Source of the DNA: Isoetes taiwanensis | Taxonomy: Eukaryota > Streptophyta > Lycopodiopsida > Isoetales > Isoetaceae | Direction: 5' to 3' | Assembly: GCA_021234155.1 (NCBI GenBank) | Contig: JAJEKV010000808.1 | Location: 1-64,000 of the forward strand | Length of the DNA: 64,000 nucleotides | Notes under the pieces: generated by a model | Told to the model about the DNA's origin: nothing | Database searches by the model: none | Seen by the model: the letters and a program-made list of their open reading frames with translations, nothing else | Program-made: the position numbers and the translations under genes | Part shown: one piece after another, positions 22,005-32,700 of the stretch | Layout: every line of letters starts with the position of its first letter | Position numbering within the stretch: position 1 is the stretch's first letter

Positions 22005-22757
22005 GCTTAACGCCTTTCACCATAGGCAACTTAGAAAGTAATACATTATGAGCAAAAACAATTGCAATCAATAGAAACGTGGACCAAGGGCCAAACATAG
22101 TTGTCAAGAAATAATGTAGTTTAGAGTGAAAGATTCTAGAAGGGTCACAAGTAATTTAACAAATAAGGGCAGCATAGCAGAATTAAAGAACATAAGGAAA
22201 ATGCAGCACCTGCCTGAGATTGGAAGACATAACCAATGAGTAAATTAGAAAAGAAGCATTGAGCAGAATAAAGAAATGCTTAAATAAGATAAGAGAAGAG
22301 GTTAGGCATCAAAGGTTTTTCTAGATTCTTTAGAACAGAATGAAGCAATATAATATGAAACCCAACAGAATTAAAGAAACAGCTTAACGCCTTTCACCAC
22401 AGGCAACTTAGAAAGTAATACATTATGAGCAGAAAAATTGCAGATCAATAGAAACGTGGACCAATGGCCAAACATAGTTGTCAAGAAATAATGTAGTTTA
22501 AAGTGAAAGATTCTAGCAGGGTCACAAGTAATTTAATAAATCCGGGCAGCATAGCAGAATTAAAGAACATAAGGAATAAGCAGCACCTGCCTGAGATTGA
22601 AAGACATAACTAATGAGTAAATTAGAAAGGAAGCACTGGGCAGAAACAAATGTTTAAATAAGATAAGAGAAGGGGTTAGGCATCAAAGGTTTTTTTAGAT
22701 TCTTTAGCACAGAATGAAGCAATATAATATGCAACCCAACATAATTAAAGAACATAA
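22005..22757. repeat. 376-bp tandem direct duplication
   Basis: 22005-22380 is repeated at 22381-22757 with roughly 5% change. Both copies start cagcttaacgcctttcacca and run through 'gtggaccaa.ggccaaacatag', 'gcagcacctgcctgagattg' and 'gttaggcatcaaaggttttt'. No open frame is kept between the copies, so it is non-coding. A recent unequal duplication is likely. Confidence 0.95.
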
Positions 22758-22814
22758 CGGTTAGCTAAATCCATAAGGCAGCTTGTGGGAACAAAAAAAA
22801 ATTAATGTGGCAAC

Positions 22815-23306
22815 CTAATTGACGACATTTTGAGGAACAGCACTATCATGTTGAGCAAAATCAAGAAAGACAGGGATCTCAGATGAACTGGAAACAAAAT
22901 GTGCTGCCGTACTAGGCAAAACATCCCGAGATGTAATTATGATTGGTGCAGAGCTATCTTCACCTTCAATAGGAGCAGACTTTTGAGACAGAACTGAAGC
23001 TTTAGCATGCTTATGGAAACCGAAGAGATTCTTCCTTTTCTCAGCCATTTCTCTATCTTTCTGTAACCTGAGGATGGTGGCTTTATTTAAGCCACCCTTC
23101 TTTCTTCCCATCCACAAAAGGAACAGGCCGGCTAACAATGGAGAGCAAGCCGAAACTATAAGTAGGGAAAAATTACCTAAAGATCTCAGGTATAAGAAGC
23201 CGAAATGGAAAGTTTTGCTGCAACCCTGGCATGGTAGTGAACCGTCAAAACCATGACAATGCCAACTGGGATCTGTTAATATGAGAACGAAAACATCTCC
23301 CGCCAT
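22815..23306 (-). CDS. Hypothetical 163-residue protein with a membrane-like segment
   Basis: A single frame opens with ATG at 23306 (MAGDVFVLILTD). The N-terminal third is hydrophobic and cysteine-containing. A strong hydrophobic stretch (FSLLIVSACSPLLAGLFLLW) at about residues 47-66 is followed by a basic MGRKK. The rest is polar and helical-looking (RLQKDREMAEKRKNLFGFHK), ending in a serine-rich tail. The order resembles a short single-pass membrane protein, but no family is recognised. It lies between the tandem duplication and the 3' end of RT copy 1. Intron read-through could explain the hydrophobic part, so the gene model is uncertain. Confidence 0.3.
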   Translation of the reverse strand: MAGDVFVLILTDPSWHCHGFDGSLPCQGCSKTFHFGFLYLRSLGNFSLLIVSACSPLLAGLFLLWMGRKKGGLNKATILRLQKDREMAEKRKNLFGFHKHAKASVLSQKSAPIEGEDSSAPIIITSRDVLPSTAAHFVSSSSEIPVFLDFAQHDSAVPQNVVN

Positions 23307-23652
23307 CGATCAGAAAGATTTTTTGGCCGAGCTAACCCTAAACGTGAGATAGAACTTACACTGGTAAAGAAAATTGAAAATAGAAAAATCAGAAAAAAGG
23401 ATTTAAACATAAAGGTAGACGATACCAGGGAGGACCACGGGACAGAATACATTAGGACAAAGAAGATGTTAAAGAGGAGATATGCGGAAGGAGCAAACTA
23501 AAATAATACAGATCCCCTAGTAATCCCTAGGAAATAAAAGAGAATAAAAAATATCAAGAAGAATTACATAAAAAAACCTGCCTCCTACCCCAGATTGGGG
23601 AGTCCCTATGTTAAGCCAAACATTGGTGATAAACAAGATGTTACAACATGGA

Positions 23653-23687
23653 GGGTAGAGCCCTGTTGCAACACAGGGACTCTACCC
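23653..23687 (-). other. Stem-loop after RT copy 1
   Basis: 23653-23666 (gggtagagccctgt) pairs with 23673-23687 (acagggactctaccc), leaving one unpaired base and a 6-base loop. It lies about 75 bases after the stop that ends the RT-family C-terminal region. A hairpin of comparable size sits at the same relative place in RT copy 2 although the stem sequence differs. It is probably a 3' element recognised by the RT or a 3'-end-forming signal. Confidence 0.7.
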
Positions 23688-23759
23688 AACCCGTAACCTT
23701 TTGAAAATAAATTATTATAGCAAAAAGAGAAAAGAAACGAGCAAAGGACTTACAGCAAA

Positions 23760-25400
23760 CTCCTTAGAATTCTAGACAAGTCTTCAATGTCAAAGGGCAG
23801 AGCAGGAAAGTTATTAGACTTGAGAGTACGGAAAACAATCCTCGTGATATCCTCTTTGAGGAAGCCATTGTTGCAGAAAGCAACAACTAAATCAAAGATG
23901 TCTTCAAAGAAGATCAAACTATTTGAATGTGCATAAACATATGGGAAAATCGAGAAATTATGACTTTTGATGCTTGACCATAAGGTCTACATCCGATGCC
24001 TTGATAAACCCATTAACCAAAAAACCTGAGATTTTTTTCCTTTTATCATATCGAAAAGAAATGGTACAAGCCATTATGAGGATCCAAAATCAATGTAAAT
24101 ATTAAGGAAGTTAACACCCATACCCAAAACCGAGTTCCTCGATAAATTGTCTCATCTTTTAAGCCCCAAAAGGTTCATGTTACAAACTGAGTATTCAGCA
24201 TCTTTGCAGAAGAATTCTTTCAGATCTCCACCATTAATAATGCACAAATCATCAATATACCTAAATGAAAATTGGAACCTGGTAATATCATTAAACCTTC
24301 CAAGAAGAGCAAGTCTGGAGATAAACCTAAGTTCAAACCATGCCAAGTATAAATTACACCAGGCAGGACTGCTTGAAAAACCCATCGGAATGCCCTTTTT
24401 CTGCCTCCAGATCTGGGAACCCATTTGGAGATAGCAATGGCCTAAAAGCCAACTGTTGATTCTGCAAAATTCCTGTTTTGAAATAATAGTACCATTAACT
24501 TTTCCATCAATGATTTTCTTCCATTTAACACTGTAAGAAGCTGATCTGTTCAAGACTACAAGTTGTGCTAAAGGCAATTTTCGAGACATGAAATCTCATA
24601 TAAGGAAGGCTACATCTGAATGACTTCCATAATTCCATCACTCCCTTCGAGAGGAATGTTCTCATAACACTTAGTGATGTCCATGGAGAACACATTAAAA
24701 ATGTTTTTTTTGGTAAATTCAGAACAAAATCATATGAAGAATTAATGAGCCAACATGGATTGACTTTATCTTTCAGCCAAAGTCTAGCCTCTGCAGAATT
24801 CCAATGGCAAATCTCTGGCCATAGAGAGACAAAGTTGTTTAACATAGATGTTAACAAATCAGAGATTTCGGTGAAGACAGTGTTGTGAGCATTCGTAAGC
24901 CACCTATACTCTCCTTTGTGAGCCTTGAAAATACCCATAAGGTAGGGTAACCTATTACATGAAGGATGCTGGAGATTTAACAAATTAGAGATCCCATCAA
25001 TACATTCATGTTTGATCTCTTGGACACTAAATGGAATTTTCTCAAAATTAGAGCTGTCTAGTCTGACTAGGGCCATTTCCCTAATGTGTTTTTGGCAAAT
25101 AAAAGAAGCATTATTCCCAGCCTTGTCAACCTCTGAAATATAGAGATTATTTTTCAGCCAATAGATGTTTTTTCTAACATTACCATCATCCCAAAGGAAT
25201 CTTTTAGAATTATTTTTGCTCTTGAAGTCAGAAATACGACTGCCAGCTAAGTCCATCAACTTAACTTTAATAGTTTCAATCTCTATATCAGATAAATGCA
25301 ACATACTGAACTGGTGAACAACAAAAAACTGTTCAACGGTAGCTTTGAAGTCAACAGTAAATTGAGCTTTGGAAAAAGAGGAGTCCGAATATGGTTGAGA
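23760..25400 (-). pseudogene. Reverse-transcriptase element, copy 1 (frameshifted)
   Basis: The minus-strand frame from about 25400 contains DKAGNNASFICQKHI, PYLMGIFKAHKGEYRWLTNA and LNNFVSLWPEICHW, the pre-finger and fingers part of an RT. A frameshift occurs in an A run near 24708. The motif A segment (SMDITKCYENIPLEG) is readable in the next frame, and a stop follows. RT resumes at 24589-24152 with QKKGIPMGFSSSPAWCNL (motif B) and FRYIDDL (motif C with the catalytic DD). A C-terminal region follows with two stops and SNNFPALPFDIEDLSRIL near the end. The GIPMG-type motif B and YIDD resemble Penelope-like and related RTs. No GIY-YIG nuclease was seen. Confidence 0.75.
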
Positions 25401-25439
25401 CCATAAGAAAAAAAAAAAAAAAAAAACTCCATATTTGAA

Positions 25440-25660
25440 CATCAAGATCCCTTTACATGTGTTTCCTTGATAATATGCTACTTTAATGCACTATTTTGTT
25501 TTCCCTTTCTATTTGCCTTTCTATAGTAGTTATTTTTTCTCCTTTCTATAGTGTTAGCACTTTCCCATTGCATCCCCTCCCCCCTCCACTCCGTATAATT
25601 GCGGTTCGAGTTCCCTTTACGTGTTTCCCTAATAATATGCTACTTTAATGTGCTACTTTG
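25440..25660 (+). repeat. Two copies of a 60-base word
   Basis: 'ccctttacatgtgtttccttgataatatgctactttaatg' near 25450 returns with small changes near 25613. The intervening DNA is C/T-rich. No coding sequence was recognised. Confidence 0.6.
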
Positions 25661-25816
25661 TTTAAGCACCTTGATAAGGCCTCAACTCCAACTTTTCCTT
25701 CTTTCAAGCCAACGCTTCACAATGAAAGGAATTTCTAATTTATATTATTCAATAAATATGCTTCAATTCTTTGAGTATCCCATGATATGTAGGTTGATAA
25801 TGTCCACTGATTTCAG

Positions 25817-26173
25817 ATGGGCAAGCCATTGCCGGAGGCTATCGTCAACATGACGTCTAAAATAAAACAATTTCTATACGTAGCAATTAAAGGGCATAGA
25901 GACCAGTTATACCACGCCGAGTGTGGTTGGATTCCGGGTTCATCAGAGTTGTTGTTTGATGCTTTAGTTGTGGGGCGCTTCCTCTCCCGCTTCCTCCTCC
26001 ATAAATTAGAAGTAGTGGAAACAAACCAGCCATCTGGCGTCGTCCCTTACTTGCTCCAAAAACATATGGGCTACGACTCCCTTAATCCTTCAGGCATTTT
26101 CAAAGTGAATATCGAGTTAGTGGATGGTAGAGTTGAAATTGGGATATTTAGTGATGATTGTTTCTATAATTAG
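25817..26173 (+). CDS. Single open exon, unknown protein
   Basis: A good acceptor (ctgatttcag) stands immediately before the ATG at 25817. The 118-codon frame reads MGKPLPEAIVNMTSKIKQF and later CGWIPGSSELLFDALVVGRF, VVPYLLQKHMGYDSLNPSG and ends IEIGIF-like before a tag. It has even composition and no repeats and looks like real coding sequence, most likely the last exon of a host or captured gene. I do not recognise a domain, and no partner exon was identified upstream. It lies 340 bases before the helicase fragment and may have been carried by the same element. Confidence 0.4.
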   Translation: MGKPLPEAIVNMTSKIKQFLYVAIKGHRDQLYHAECGWIPGSSELLFDALVVGRFLSRFLLHKLEVVETNQPSGVVPYLLQKHMGYDSLNPSGIFKVNIELVDGRVEIGIFSDDCFYN

Positions 26174-26514
26174 TGGTTGATCAGACTTGGAACCTCAAGT
26201 GTAATTTTGACCTTAAATGTTGTTGGCATGATCATTTTAGAAAAAACATGCAAGAAACATCATCGAAAAAACTCAAAAATCTTAAATTCTAAGTCATTGT
26301 TGCAAAGTAACAGTCTGTTAGCCGGAAATCAATTTTTGAGGTCACATTTGCTTATTTCTTGTTGAGAGAACCTGATGTACTATGCTTACAAGCGTGTCAG
26401 AGATAGCTCCAGGTGTCAGAATAAAAAAAATATCTCATTTGCTCATTCTGCAAAAATTTGAATTTTGCCAGGAACATTGACTTTATTTTGACTTGGTCAA
26501 ATTGTCAATATTGA

Positions 26515-27422
26515 ATGGGTTTTGCCGCAAGGACATGGGTCGAGTTAAGGATCGTTAATGGTCAGCATGATGACACGTATCAACGGGCTGCAGAAGCAGA
26601 GGGTTTGCTCGCAGCATATAACGAATCAATTCTAGTTATGGAAGAGGCAGTTTCTCTGTCATTGAATCCTAGACAACTACGTTTTCTTTTTGCTATGTTA
26701 CTACTTGATCAAGGTCCAGCGATCGAGCTATGGACTAGGTTTCGAGTACCCATGAGCATCGACCTACTAGACGAATATCCAAACGACGAGGAAGTTGCCT
26801 TCAACGAATCTCTTCATTTGATCAACAATATTTTAACACAACATAGTACTAATATCATGGCATTTGGTCTCGAACTACACCCTCGCGTTGGGAGAGATGT
26901 CATGCACGAGTTGCGGAAACTTCCTGACCACGTGGCATATTTAAATGCCGCGATGGAAATGATGAGCAAAATGAAAAAGATCAACGAGAGATACACAACT
27001 TCGTTCGTGGATGGTTAGAATTATCACAGAGCAACCAACCTATATTTATCGATGGAAAAGCAGGTAGAGGAAAGACATTCCTCTTAAATTGTATATGTCT
27101 GTCTATATGAGGCAACCGAGGTATAGTGCTTCCATGCGGTACGACAGCCTTAGCGGTCCGCCAATATCTAGGTGGACGAACGGCCCACTCGCTCTTCCAG
27201 ATCCCCGTTGAGGAAAACAACGCCGGGTTACACTCGATGATAGAACGTGACTGGAGTAGCAGATCTACTAATTGCAGCTAAGGTTATCATTTGGGATGAG
27301 TTCCCAATGGCCAACAAAGCTCTCATAGAAAGCACCGATCATTTGTTGCAATGGCTAAGCGGAAACAACCTTCCATTTGGAGGCAAACATTTCATCGCTT
27401 CTGGAGATTTCAGACAGGTTGC
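26515..27422 (+). pseudogene. PIF1/Helitron-type helicase, N-terminal part, broken by insertion
   Basis: 26515-26990 encodes the pre-helicase region (LNPRQLRFLFAMLLLDQGP, typical of Helitron helicases). After a frame change come IDGKAGRGKTFLLN (Walker A, about 27050), an in-frame tga near 27108, then GGRTAHSLFQIPVEE. After a further frame change, VIIWDEFPM (Walker B/DE-P-M, near 27288) and GGKHFIASGDFRQ (near 27380) follow. The GDFRQ motif is cut by an LTR at 27423, and the missing continuation resumes at 30793. At least two frameshifts, one stop and the insertion make it non-functional. Helicases of this type unwind DNA; in Helitrons they are joined to a Rep domain, which is not seen here. 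Confidence 0.85.
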
Positions 27423-28280
27423 TGATATGGTTTAAGGGTTCTTAAAAATATTGTCCACTTAAATCAACAATTGAATAGACAGGAACAGGTCAGATAATAC
27501 TTTGAGTCTTATAAAACTTTGATCAACAACAAAGGTTCTTGGTTTCCACAACCAAGCTACATCGCATCGATTTCCACCCATGGGATCCGTGAGATCAAGG
27601 CAACTCGGAAATAACAAGCAGATTGACCACAGCCTCTTATGCTATAGTCTTCCGAGATCTTTCAAATACGAACCATACGCCTTAATAGGCTTTGAGAGGC
27701 ACAACGGCTTAAAAATCCGGGCTTAGAGATCCCGCCAAACCCACGTTAGAGCAAATTGAATAGCCCCTCATTGCCGGATTTGATCGCACTGCATAAAGGC
27801 GTGCCGGATTTGGGGACGACGAGCCGAGAAGACCGGATTAGCAATTTGTATTCTCGAACTTCCCCGCAGGGTCGGATTTAAGAAGTCACATGCGAATTGC
27901 AGGTTCCGGGTGCGAATCCGAGAACAGAACGCTTCTCGGTGCGGGATTCTTAGCGAGAGTCTCTCCCGCTTCTTTAATGGTCGACCACCTTTCCTTATTA
28001 CAGGTTGGGTTACGCCCACTTCGTTAAAAGCCACGTTTCTGTGTTCTATTCTGGTAATGCCCCTTTTGTTAAAATAATTGCATGATCCTTCCCTTTATCT
28101 TTAAAATATCACCTGCCTTTTACAAATATAGCTGCATGTAGATTATTTGCCCCTATTCCTTTGCATATAATATTTGAAGGTGTTGTCTTGCTCTTTTTGC
28201 CTATTCTTGTACCCCATGGTATCATTATACCGCATTGCCTTTAATTCTCTGGACCACTCCCCCTAGCATGCTCCGTATCA
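27423..28280 (-). repeat. 3' LTR of the gag-only element
   Basis: It begins tgatatggtttaagggttct on the plus strand and is aligned along its whole length with 29952-30792. The many small indels and CpG-site changes between the two LTRs indicate an old insertion. Confidence 0.9.
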
Positions 28281-28300
28281 GTTCCATCCCTTCTTAAGGA
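28281..28300 (-). other. Purine-rich tract next to the 3' LTR
   Basis: The minus strand reads aagaagggatggaac directly before the LTR start, a plausible polypurine tract for plus-strand priming. Confidence 0.5.
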
Positions 28301-28429
28301 AGATCGTCCGCGATCTTTCAAATGCACTTGAGATGGGCCCATCCCTTCTCAAGATAATTACGTCCAAGTCAAATTGCATCAAAGGGTTCCGTAATCCTGC
28401 AAACTTAAGAAATAGTTATGGATATCCGC

Positions 28430-28534
28430 GTACTTCCGCAGTACGATATATCCTTGTACCTCCGCGGTACTATTTGATTGTATCTTCATAATATAGTATC
28501 TCCACGATACCCAATCATTGTATCTCCGCGATAC
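28430..28534. repeat. Array of five 15-base mini-hairpins with covarying stems
   Basis: Perfect palindromic units are gtactTCCGCagtac at 28430, gtaccTCCGCggtac at 28456, gtatcTCCACgatac at 28496 and gtatcTCCGCgatac at 28520. A decayed unit lies at 28480. Each has a 5-bp stem and 5-base loop; the fifth stem pair changes as T:A, C:G and again C:G while positions 3-4 also co-change. It lies between the gag end and the 3' LTR. Confidence 0.85.
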
Positions 28535-28929
28535 TGATGTAAATTTTGTCAGGTCTATTGCTACAACTACAATTACCATTCTTCAAAATTTACATCTAAT
28601 GCACCATGCTTGCTTAATAATTTAAATTTCATTCCACACGAAATTCAACATACAAATCAAATTTTGCAAATCAAATCTTGCAAATCTTACCCTAAAGGTA
28701 TAAATTTTATCTATGTTTACCCCATAGTTCTCATTTGGAGCCAATTCCGTTCTTTGGCATTAGTCTTTGCTCGTTCCTCATCTTGGAAGCTTACACCTTT
28801 CTTCCGCTCATCAGCAGCTTTAGAGGTCTCAGGTATATCCTCCAGTTTGGGACCTTCAATAGCATGCATGTGTACACCCCTTTGAGGTTTAGGTGTCTCA
28901 ACCTTTGTGATCCCCCCTTCTCCAAACGG

Positions 28930-29700
28930 ACAATCCCTTAGGTAATGCTTTCCTCCGCATCTATAGCAACCTCCCTTCGCTCCTTAATTTCCTTCCTTTT
29001 GCCTACCTTGACTTCCTTCTTCTCGCTTTCTTTCGAACCATTACCATTGCCATTACTTCCTCTTCTTGAAGTTTTTGGAAGATTCCTTACTCCCATTCTT
29101 CTCTTTGCTACTTTTTTTATCCTCGATCATCCAAGTGTCTTCATCCCCAAATCAAATTTCCTAGTTTTGGGATCTATTTTCCGCTCCATTCAGAGATGCT
29201 AATTTTATGGCTTCATTTAAATCTTTGGGGTGAAATATCTCCATCTCCGCATAGATATCATCCCTACATCCGTGACATATTTTCTTAAAAGTTCCTTCCC
29301 ATCCGATTCCTTATTAACGCCGCTAAATGTGTGAATTTGGAAGTGTAAGACCGAATACCCTCGGTTTCCCCCGCTTTGAGACGATCCCATTCCCTAACGT
29401 AGCTCAATTTGTGATAGTTAGAAGGTAAATAATGTGCGCCAAATGCCGCTTTGAAGCTTTCCCAATCGGTGATCTTGGGATCACATTTCGTCTGCCTTGC
29501 CACCATGCTTGAGCTTGATCTTTTAAGTAAGTATCCATGGCTTGCGCCTTTCCACATCCGTTGGTTCGACACGCTCAAAAAAACTTTTCCCATCGACCGA
29601 CAAACCGACAACCTTAACAGTTTTGTCTTTCCCCTTTGAAAGACTCAAGATGTTCCGCTTTCTCCAACCACTTTCTCAGCCTTTAGGTGGCGGTGGAGGA
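28930..29700 (-). pseudogene. gag of the LTR element, degraded
   Basis: The minus-strand frame 29611-29285 includes DWESFKAAFGAHYLPSNYHK and LKAGETEGIRSYTSKFTHLA, matching the retrotransposon gag capsid pattern (W..F...F...Y.P, then F..L). The preceding AWW segment (QAQAWWQG) is readable in another frame near 29500, showing a frameshift. Further downstream (28971-28934) GCYRCGGKHYLRDCP forms a CX2CX3HX4C zinc knuckle, a spacing common in plant gag proteins. Gag packages the RNA. No enzymatic domains follow. Confidence 0.8.
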
Positions 29701-29935
29701 GTTACCGGTGGAGGATCATTAGGCAAAGGAGGTCATGCGAGGGCTTCTAGATAAATATTCGGTAAGAAGCGGTGCATGCATAGACAAAGCAATTCCACTT
29801 GCTCGTCATATTTTTGCCCGACCGCTAGGCATAGGCAATGCTAGCCGGGATGCAATATAGTGGGCGTTAGACAAGGCTTATCGATATTGTGCTTCGTAAC
29901 ATTGAAGTTGGGCCATTGATCGTGCAGAGGATCAA

Positions 29936-29951
29936 CTCGCTCGATACCACT
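29936..29951 (-). other. Primer-binding site
   Basis: The minus strand reads TGGTATCGAGCGAG two bases after the 5' LTR end. It closely matches TGGTATCAGAGC, the initiator-methionine tRNA primer site of plant LTR retrotransposons. Confidence 0.75.
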
Positions 29952-30792
29952 TGATATGGTTTAAGGGTTCTTAAAAATATTGTCCACTTAAATCAACAAT
30001 TGAATAGACAGAAGGCGTCGATAATACTTTGAGTCTTATAAAACTTTGATCAACAACAAAGGTTCTTGGTTTCACAACAAGCTACATCGCATCCGGCTTC
30101 CACCCAACCGATCCGTAGATCAAGGCAATTCTCCAAGGAAATAACAAGCAGATTGATTGACCTCTTATGCTATAGTCTTCGGAGATCTTTCAAATACGCC
30201 AACATACGCCTTTAATAGGCTTTGAGAGGCTGCTGGCTTAAAATCCCGGGCTTAGAGATCCGCCAAACCCACGTTATAGCAAATTGAATAGCCCCACCGC
30301 CGGATTTGATCGCACTGTACATCGCTGCTCTGGATTTGGGGCGTGACGAGCCGAGAAGACCGGATTATAAGTTGTATTCTCGAACTTCCCCCGCAGTCGG
30401 ATTTAAGAAGTCACATGCGGAATTGGTTACCGGGTGTCGAATCCAGAACGTGAAATGCTTGTCGGTCGCGGATTCTTAGCGAGAGTCCCTCCCCTTCTTT
30501 AACTGTCGACCACCTTTCCTTATTACGCCTTGTTCGCGCCCACTGCTAAAAGCCACGCTTCGCGGTTCTATTCTGTAATGCCCCTTTGTTAAAATAATTG
30601 CATGATCCTTCCCTTTATCTTTAAAATATCACCGCCTTTTACAAATATAGTCGCATGTAGATTATTTGCCCCTATTCCTTTGCATATAATATTTGAAGGT
30701 GTTATCTTGCTCTTTTTGCCTATTCTTGTACCCCATGGTATCATTATACCGCATTGCCTTTAATTCTCACGGACCACTCTAGCATGTCTGCA
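29952..30792 (-). repeat. 5' LTR of the gag-only element
   Basis: Partner of the repeat at 27423-28280. Its outer edge (…catgtctgca) abuts the resumed helicase reading frame at 30793. Confidence 0.9.
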
Positions 30793-31700
30793 TCGGGCCA
30801 CGCCCATCATCAAAGGGGGAGGAAGAACCGCAACATACAAAGCATCCATAAAATCATCACTGCTTTGGCAGAGTTTTCGTGTGTCGAGATTGGAGGAACC
30901 TATTCGAAATGCAGATGATCCTGAACTAATACAATATGTCGATTGCATAGGAGAGGATTGGGAGCAATCCAGAGTTCCATTGGACATATTCAACAGAACT
31001 ACAGACGTAACATATACGATTGAATTTCTATATCCCTGCGACATCCTTCGAGATCCAAAAACATGCAAGAAACGTAACTTCATGTCGCCAATTAATAAGA
31101 GTGTTGACACCTTCAACTATCGCATCCTTGATAGAGTTCTTGGTCATGACAAATCGTATTACAACCATGATCACATCTCCGAACAAGATGAGATTATGCA
31201 CGATCACGCATATGCAACATCAGATTTCCTTAATAACTTCACGCATCCTGGAATACCCAACCATGAACTCAAGCTTAAGGTAGGTGCTATATGTCACATT
31301 ATGAAATGGCTGGACATGGAAAAGGGTCTTGTGAAGAATGCAAAGGTTATGATTGTATCAATGCACGCAAAGTTCGTAATGGTGAAGGTATTGACGAAGC
31401 ATCGACGATGATGCATGCACATACCCGATCTCTAGAACGGGTTTCTTCTATCGACTGTGATAATCGACCTTGGACAATCTACATGAGGCAATTACCCTCC
31501 GATTATCTTACTCACCACTTTCAATAGATGCAAGGGATTGACATTAGATAGTGTCATCATCGAATTATGCGTCGATGTGTTCGTGATATGGCCATTTTAT
31601 ATATACTGGGCGCATACTCGACGATGGAATAGACGTAACGCCCTCATCCTTCTCTCACCGATAACATAACAAGGTGCACTAAGAATATCGCCTACAAGGA
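30793..31700 (+). pseudogene. PIF1/Helitron-type helicase, C-terminal part
   Basis: Immediately after the LTR the frame reads PIIKGGGRTATYKASIKSS, the expected continuation of GDFRQ. SFRVSRLEEPIRNADDPEL and VDTFNYRILDRVLG follow (30881-31411), and then GIPNHELKLKVGA, typical of Helitron helicases. The C-terminal KGLTLDSVIIELCVDVF near 31530 matches the family's QGLTLD motif but lies in another frame, with stops around it. It is the second half of the gene split by the LTR element. The block ends near 31700, where tandem repeats begin. Confidence 0.85.
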
Positions 31701-31707
31701 GTCGCTT

Positions 31708-32190
31708 CTATGATGAGGTACACTTTTCTGGAGCCTGCCTTTATTATGACACTATAAATGTTGTGGGTATGATGCACACCAAACTAGACTTCAAACAAGG
31801 TACGTTCTATATAGCTTTCACATGTACTGTCTTTTTAGCCTCGATGATAGATAGCTCGTTTTTTTTCGATTACCACGAGGTCCGGATTCAATTCAAAGAA
31901 AAATGACCATCGCGGTGGCACGACTAGTGGTCAACCCATTGGTTATGGACTATGATGAGGTAATGCGTTTTTCGAGCCTTTCATTATGCAGATGACACTA
32001 GAAGTGCTATGGATATGATGCACAATGACCTGGACTTCAAATAATGTACGTTCTATATAGCTTTCACATCTATTGTCTTTTTAGCCCGGATGATATATGG
32101 CCTGTTGTTCAATTACCATGAGGTCCCATTCAATTCAAAGAAAAAGATGACAATTGCAGTGGTTGTCTAGTGGTCAAGCTATTGGTTATG
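31708..32190 (+). repeat. 242-bp tandem duplication ending in a tRNA-like segment
   Basis: A unit starting ctatgatgaggta at 31708 recurs at 31950. It includes 'gtacgttctatatagctttcacat' (near 31800 and 32045) and 'attcaattcaaagaaaaa'. Each copy closes with an 'actagtggtcaa' or 'tctagtggtcaa' A-box-like segment. Confidence 0.85.
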
Positions 32191-32700
32191 GGCGATCCCC
32201 ACCCAGGCTCAAAACTAAATCGACTACCACCAGTGGTGCGTATAATAGAGAATGGACAACAAAGCACGCCGCGATGATGGTCTAGTGGTCGCCATTGGTT
32301 ATGGCAACCCCAAACCGTGCTCACAACCCACCGGGCTATCATTGAATGATGCAAAAGCAAAGAATGAACAAAGAGCCCACCGCCGGGTGGTGGTTTAGTG
32401 GTTAGGCCATTGGGTATGGGCAATCCCCACCCAGGCTCAAAGCCCAGCTACCATCGGGTGGTGCATCATAAAGAATGGATATAAAAGCCCACCGCGCTGG
32501 TGGTCTAGTGGTCAGGCCACTGGTTATGGGCAACCCCCGTCCAGGCTCAAAACCCATTGACTATCATCGTGTGGTAAAATGGAATGAGTAGAATGGAATC
32601 TCATGGTACTTGAAACACCATCCATCTATCATACGGGCACAAGAACATACGGCAACATTGCGGGTTCAAGTCCCACCTGTACTTGAGTTGTCATATGAAC
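32145..32700 (+). repeat. Tandem tRNA-like array, about 112-bp period
   Basis: Four units have A-box-like 'tggtctagtggt' words at 32164, 32278, 32391 and 32501. Each is followed by 'ggttatgggcaa.cccc' and a B-box-like 'ccaggctcaaaaccca', then a linker with aagaatgga. A further B-box-like 'gggttcaagtccca' occurs near 32665. These look like tandem tRNA-derived SINE monomers. Proper tRNA folds were not evident. Confidence 0.6.

Larger units (their letters stand above)
27423..30792 (-). mobile_element. Gag-only LTR retrotransposon (TR-GAG/LARD-like)
   Basis: Two direct repeats of about 850 bases (27423-28280 and 29952-30792) flank about 1.67 kb. On the minus strand the LTR begins TG and ends ATATCA; a primer-binding site lies just inside the right LTR and a purine-rich tract just inside the left one. 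The interior contains only gag with a zinc knuckle; no protease, RT or integrase is present, so it would depend on a partner element. It is inserted in the helicase, in the opposite orientation. Target duplications were not clear by eye. Confidence 0.85.

Noticed and set aside
23653-23687. Hammerhead ribozyme at the RT element end
   Set aside because: Penelope-like elements can carry hammerheads, but no CTGATGA…GAAA core is present at either hairpin.
24147-24434. Plus-strand frame of 95 codons
   Set aside because: It is the complement of the RT copy 1 motif B-C region, a shadow frame.
32640-32700. A genuine tRNA gene
   Set aside because: A good B-box-like word exists, but no A box at proper distance and no paired acceptor stem were found.
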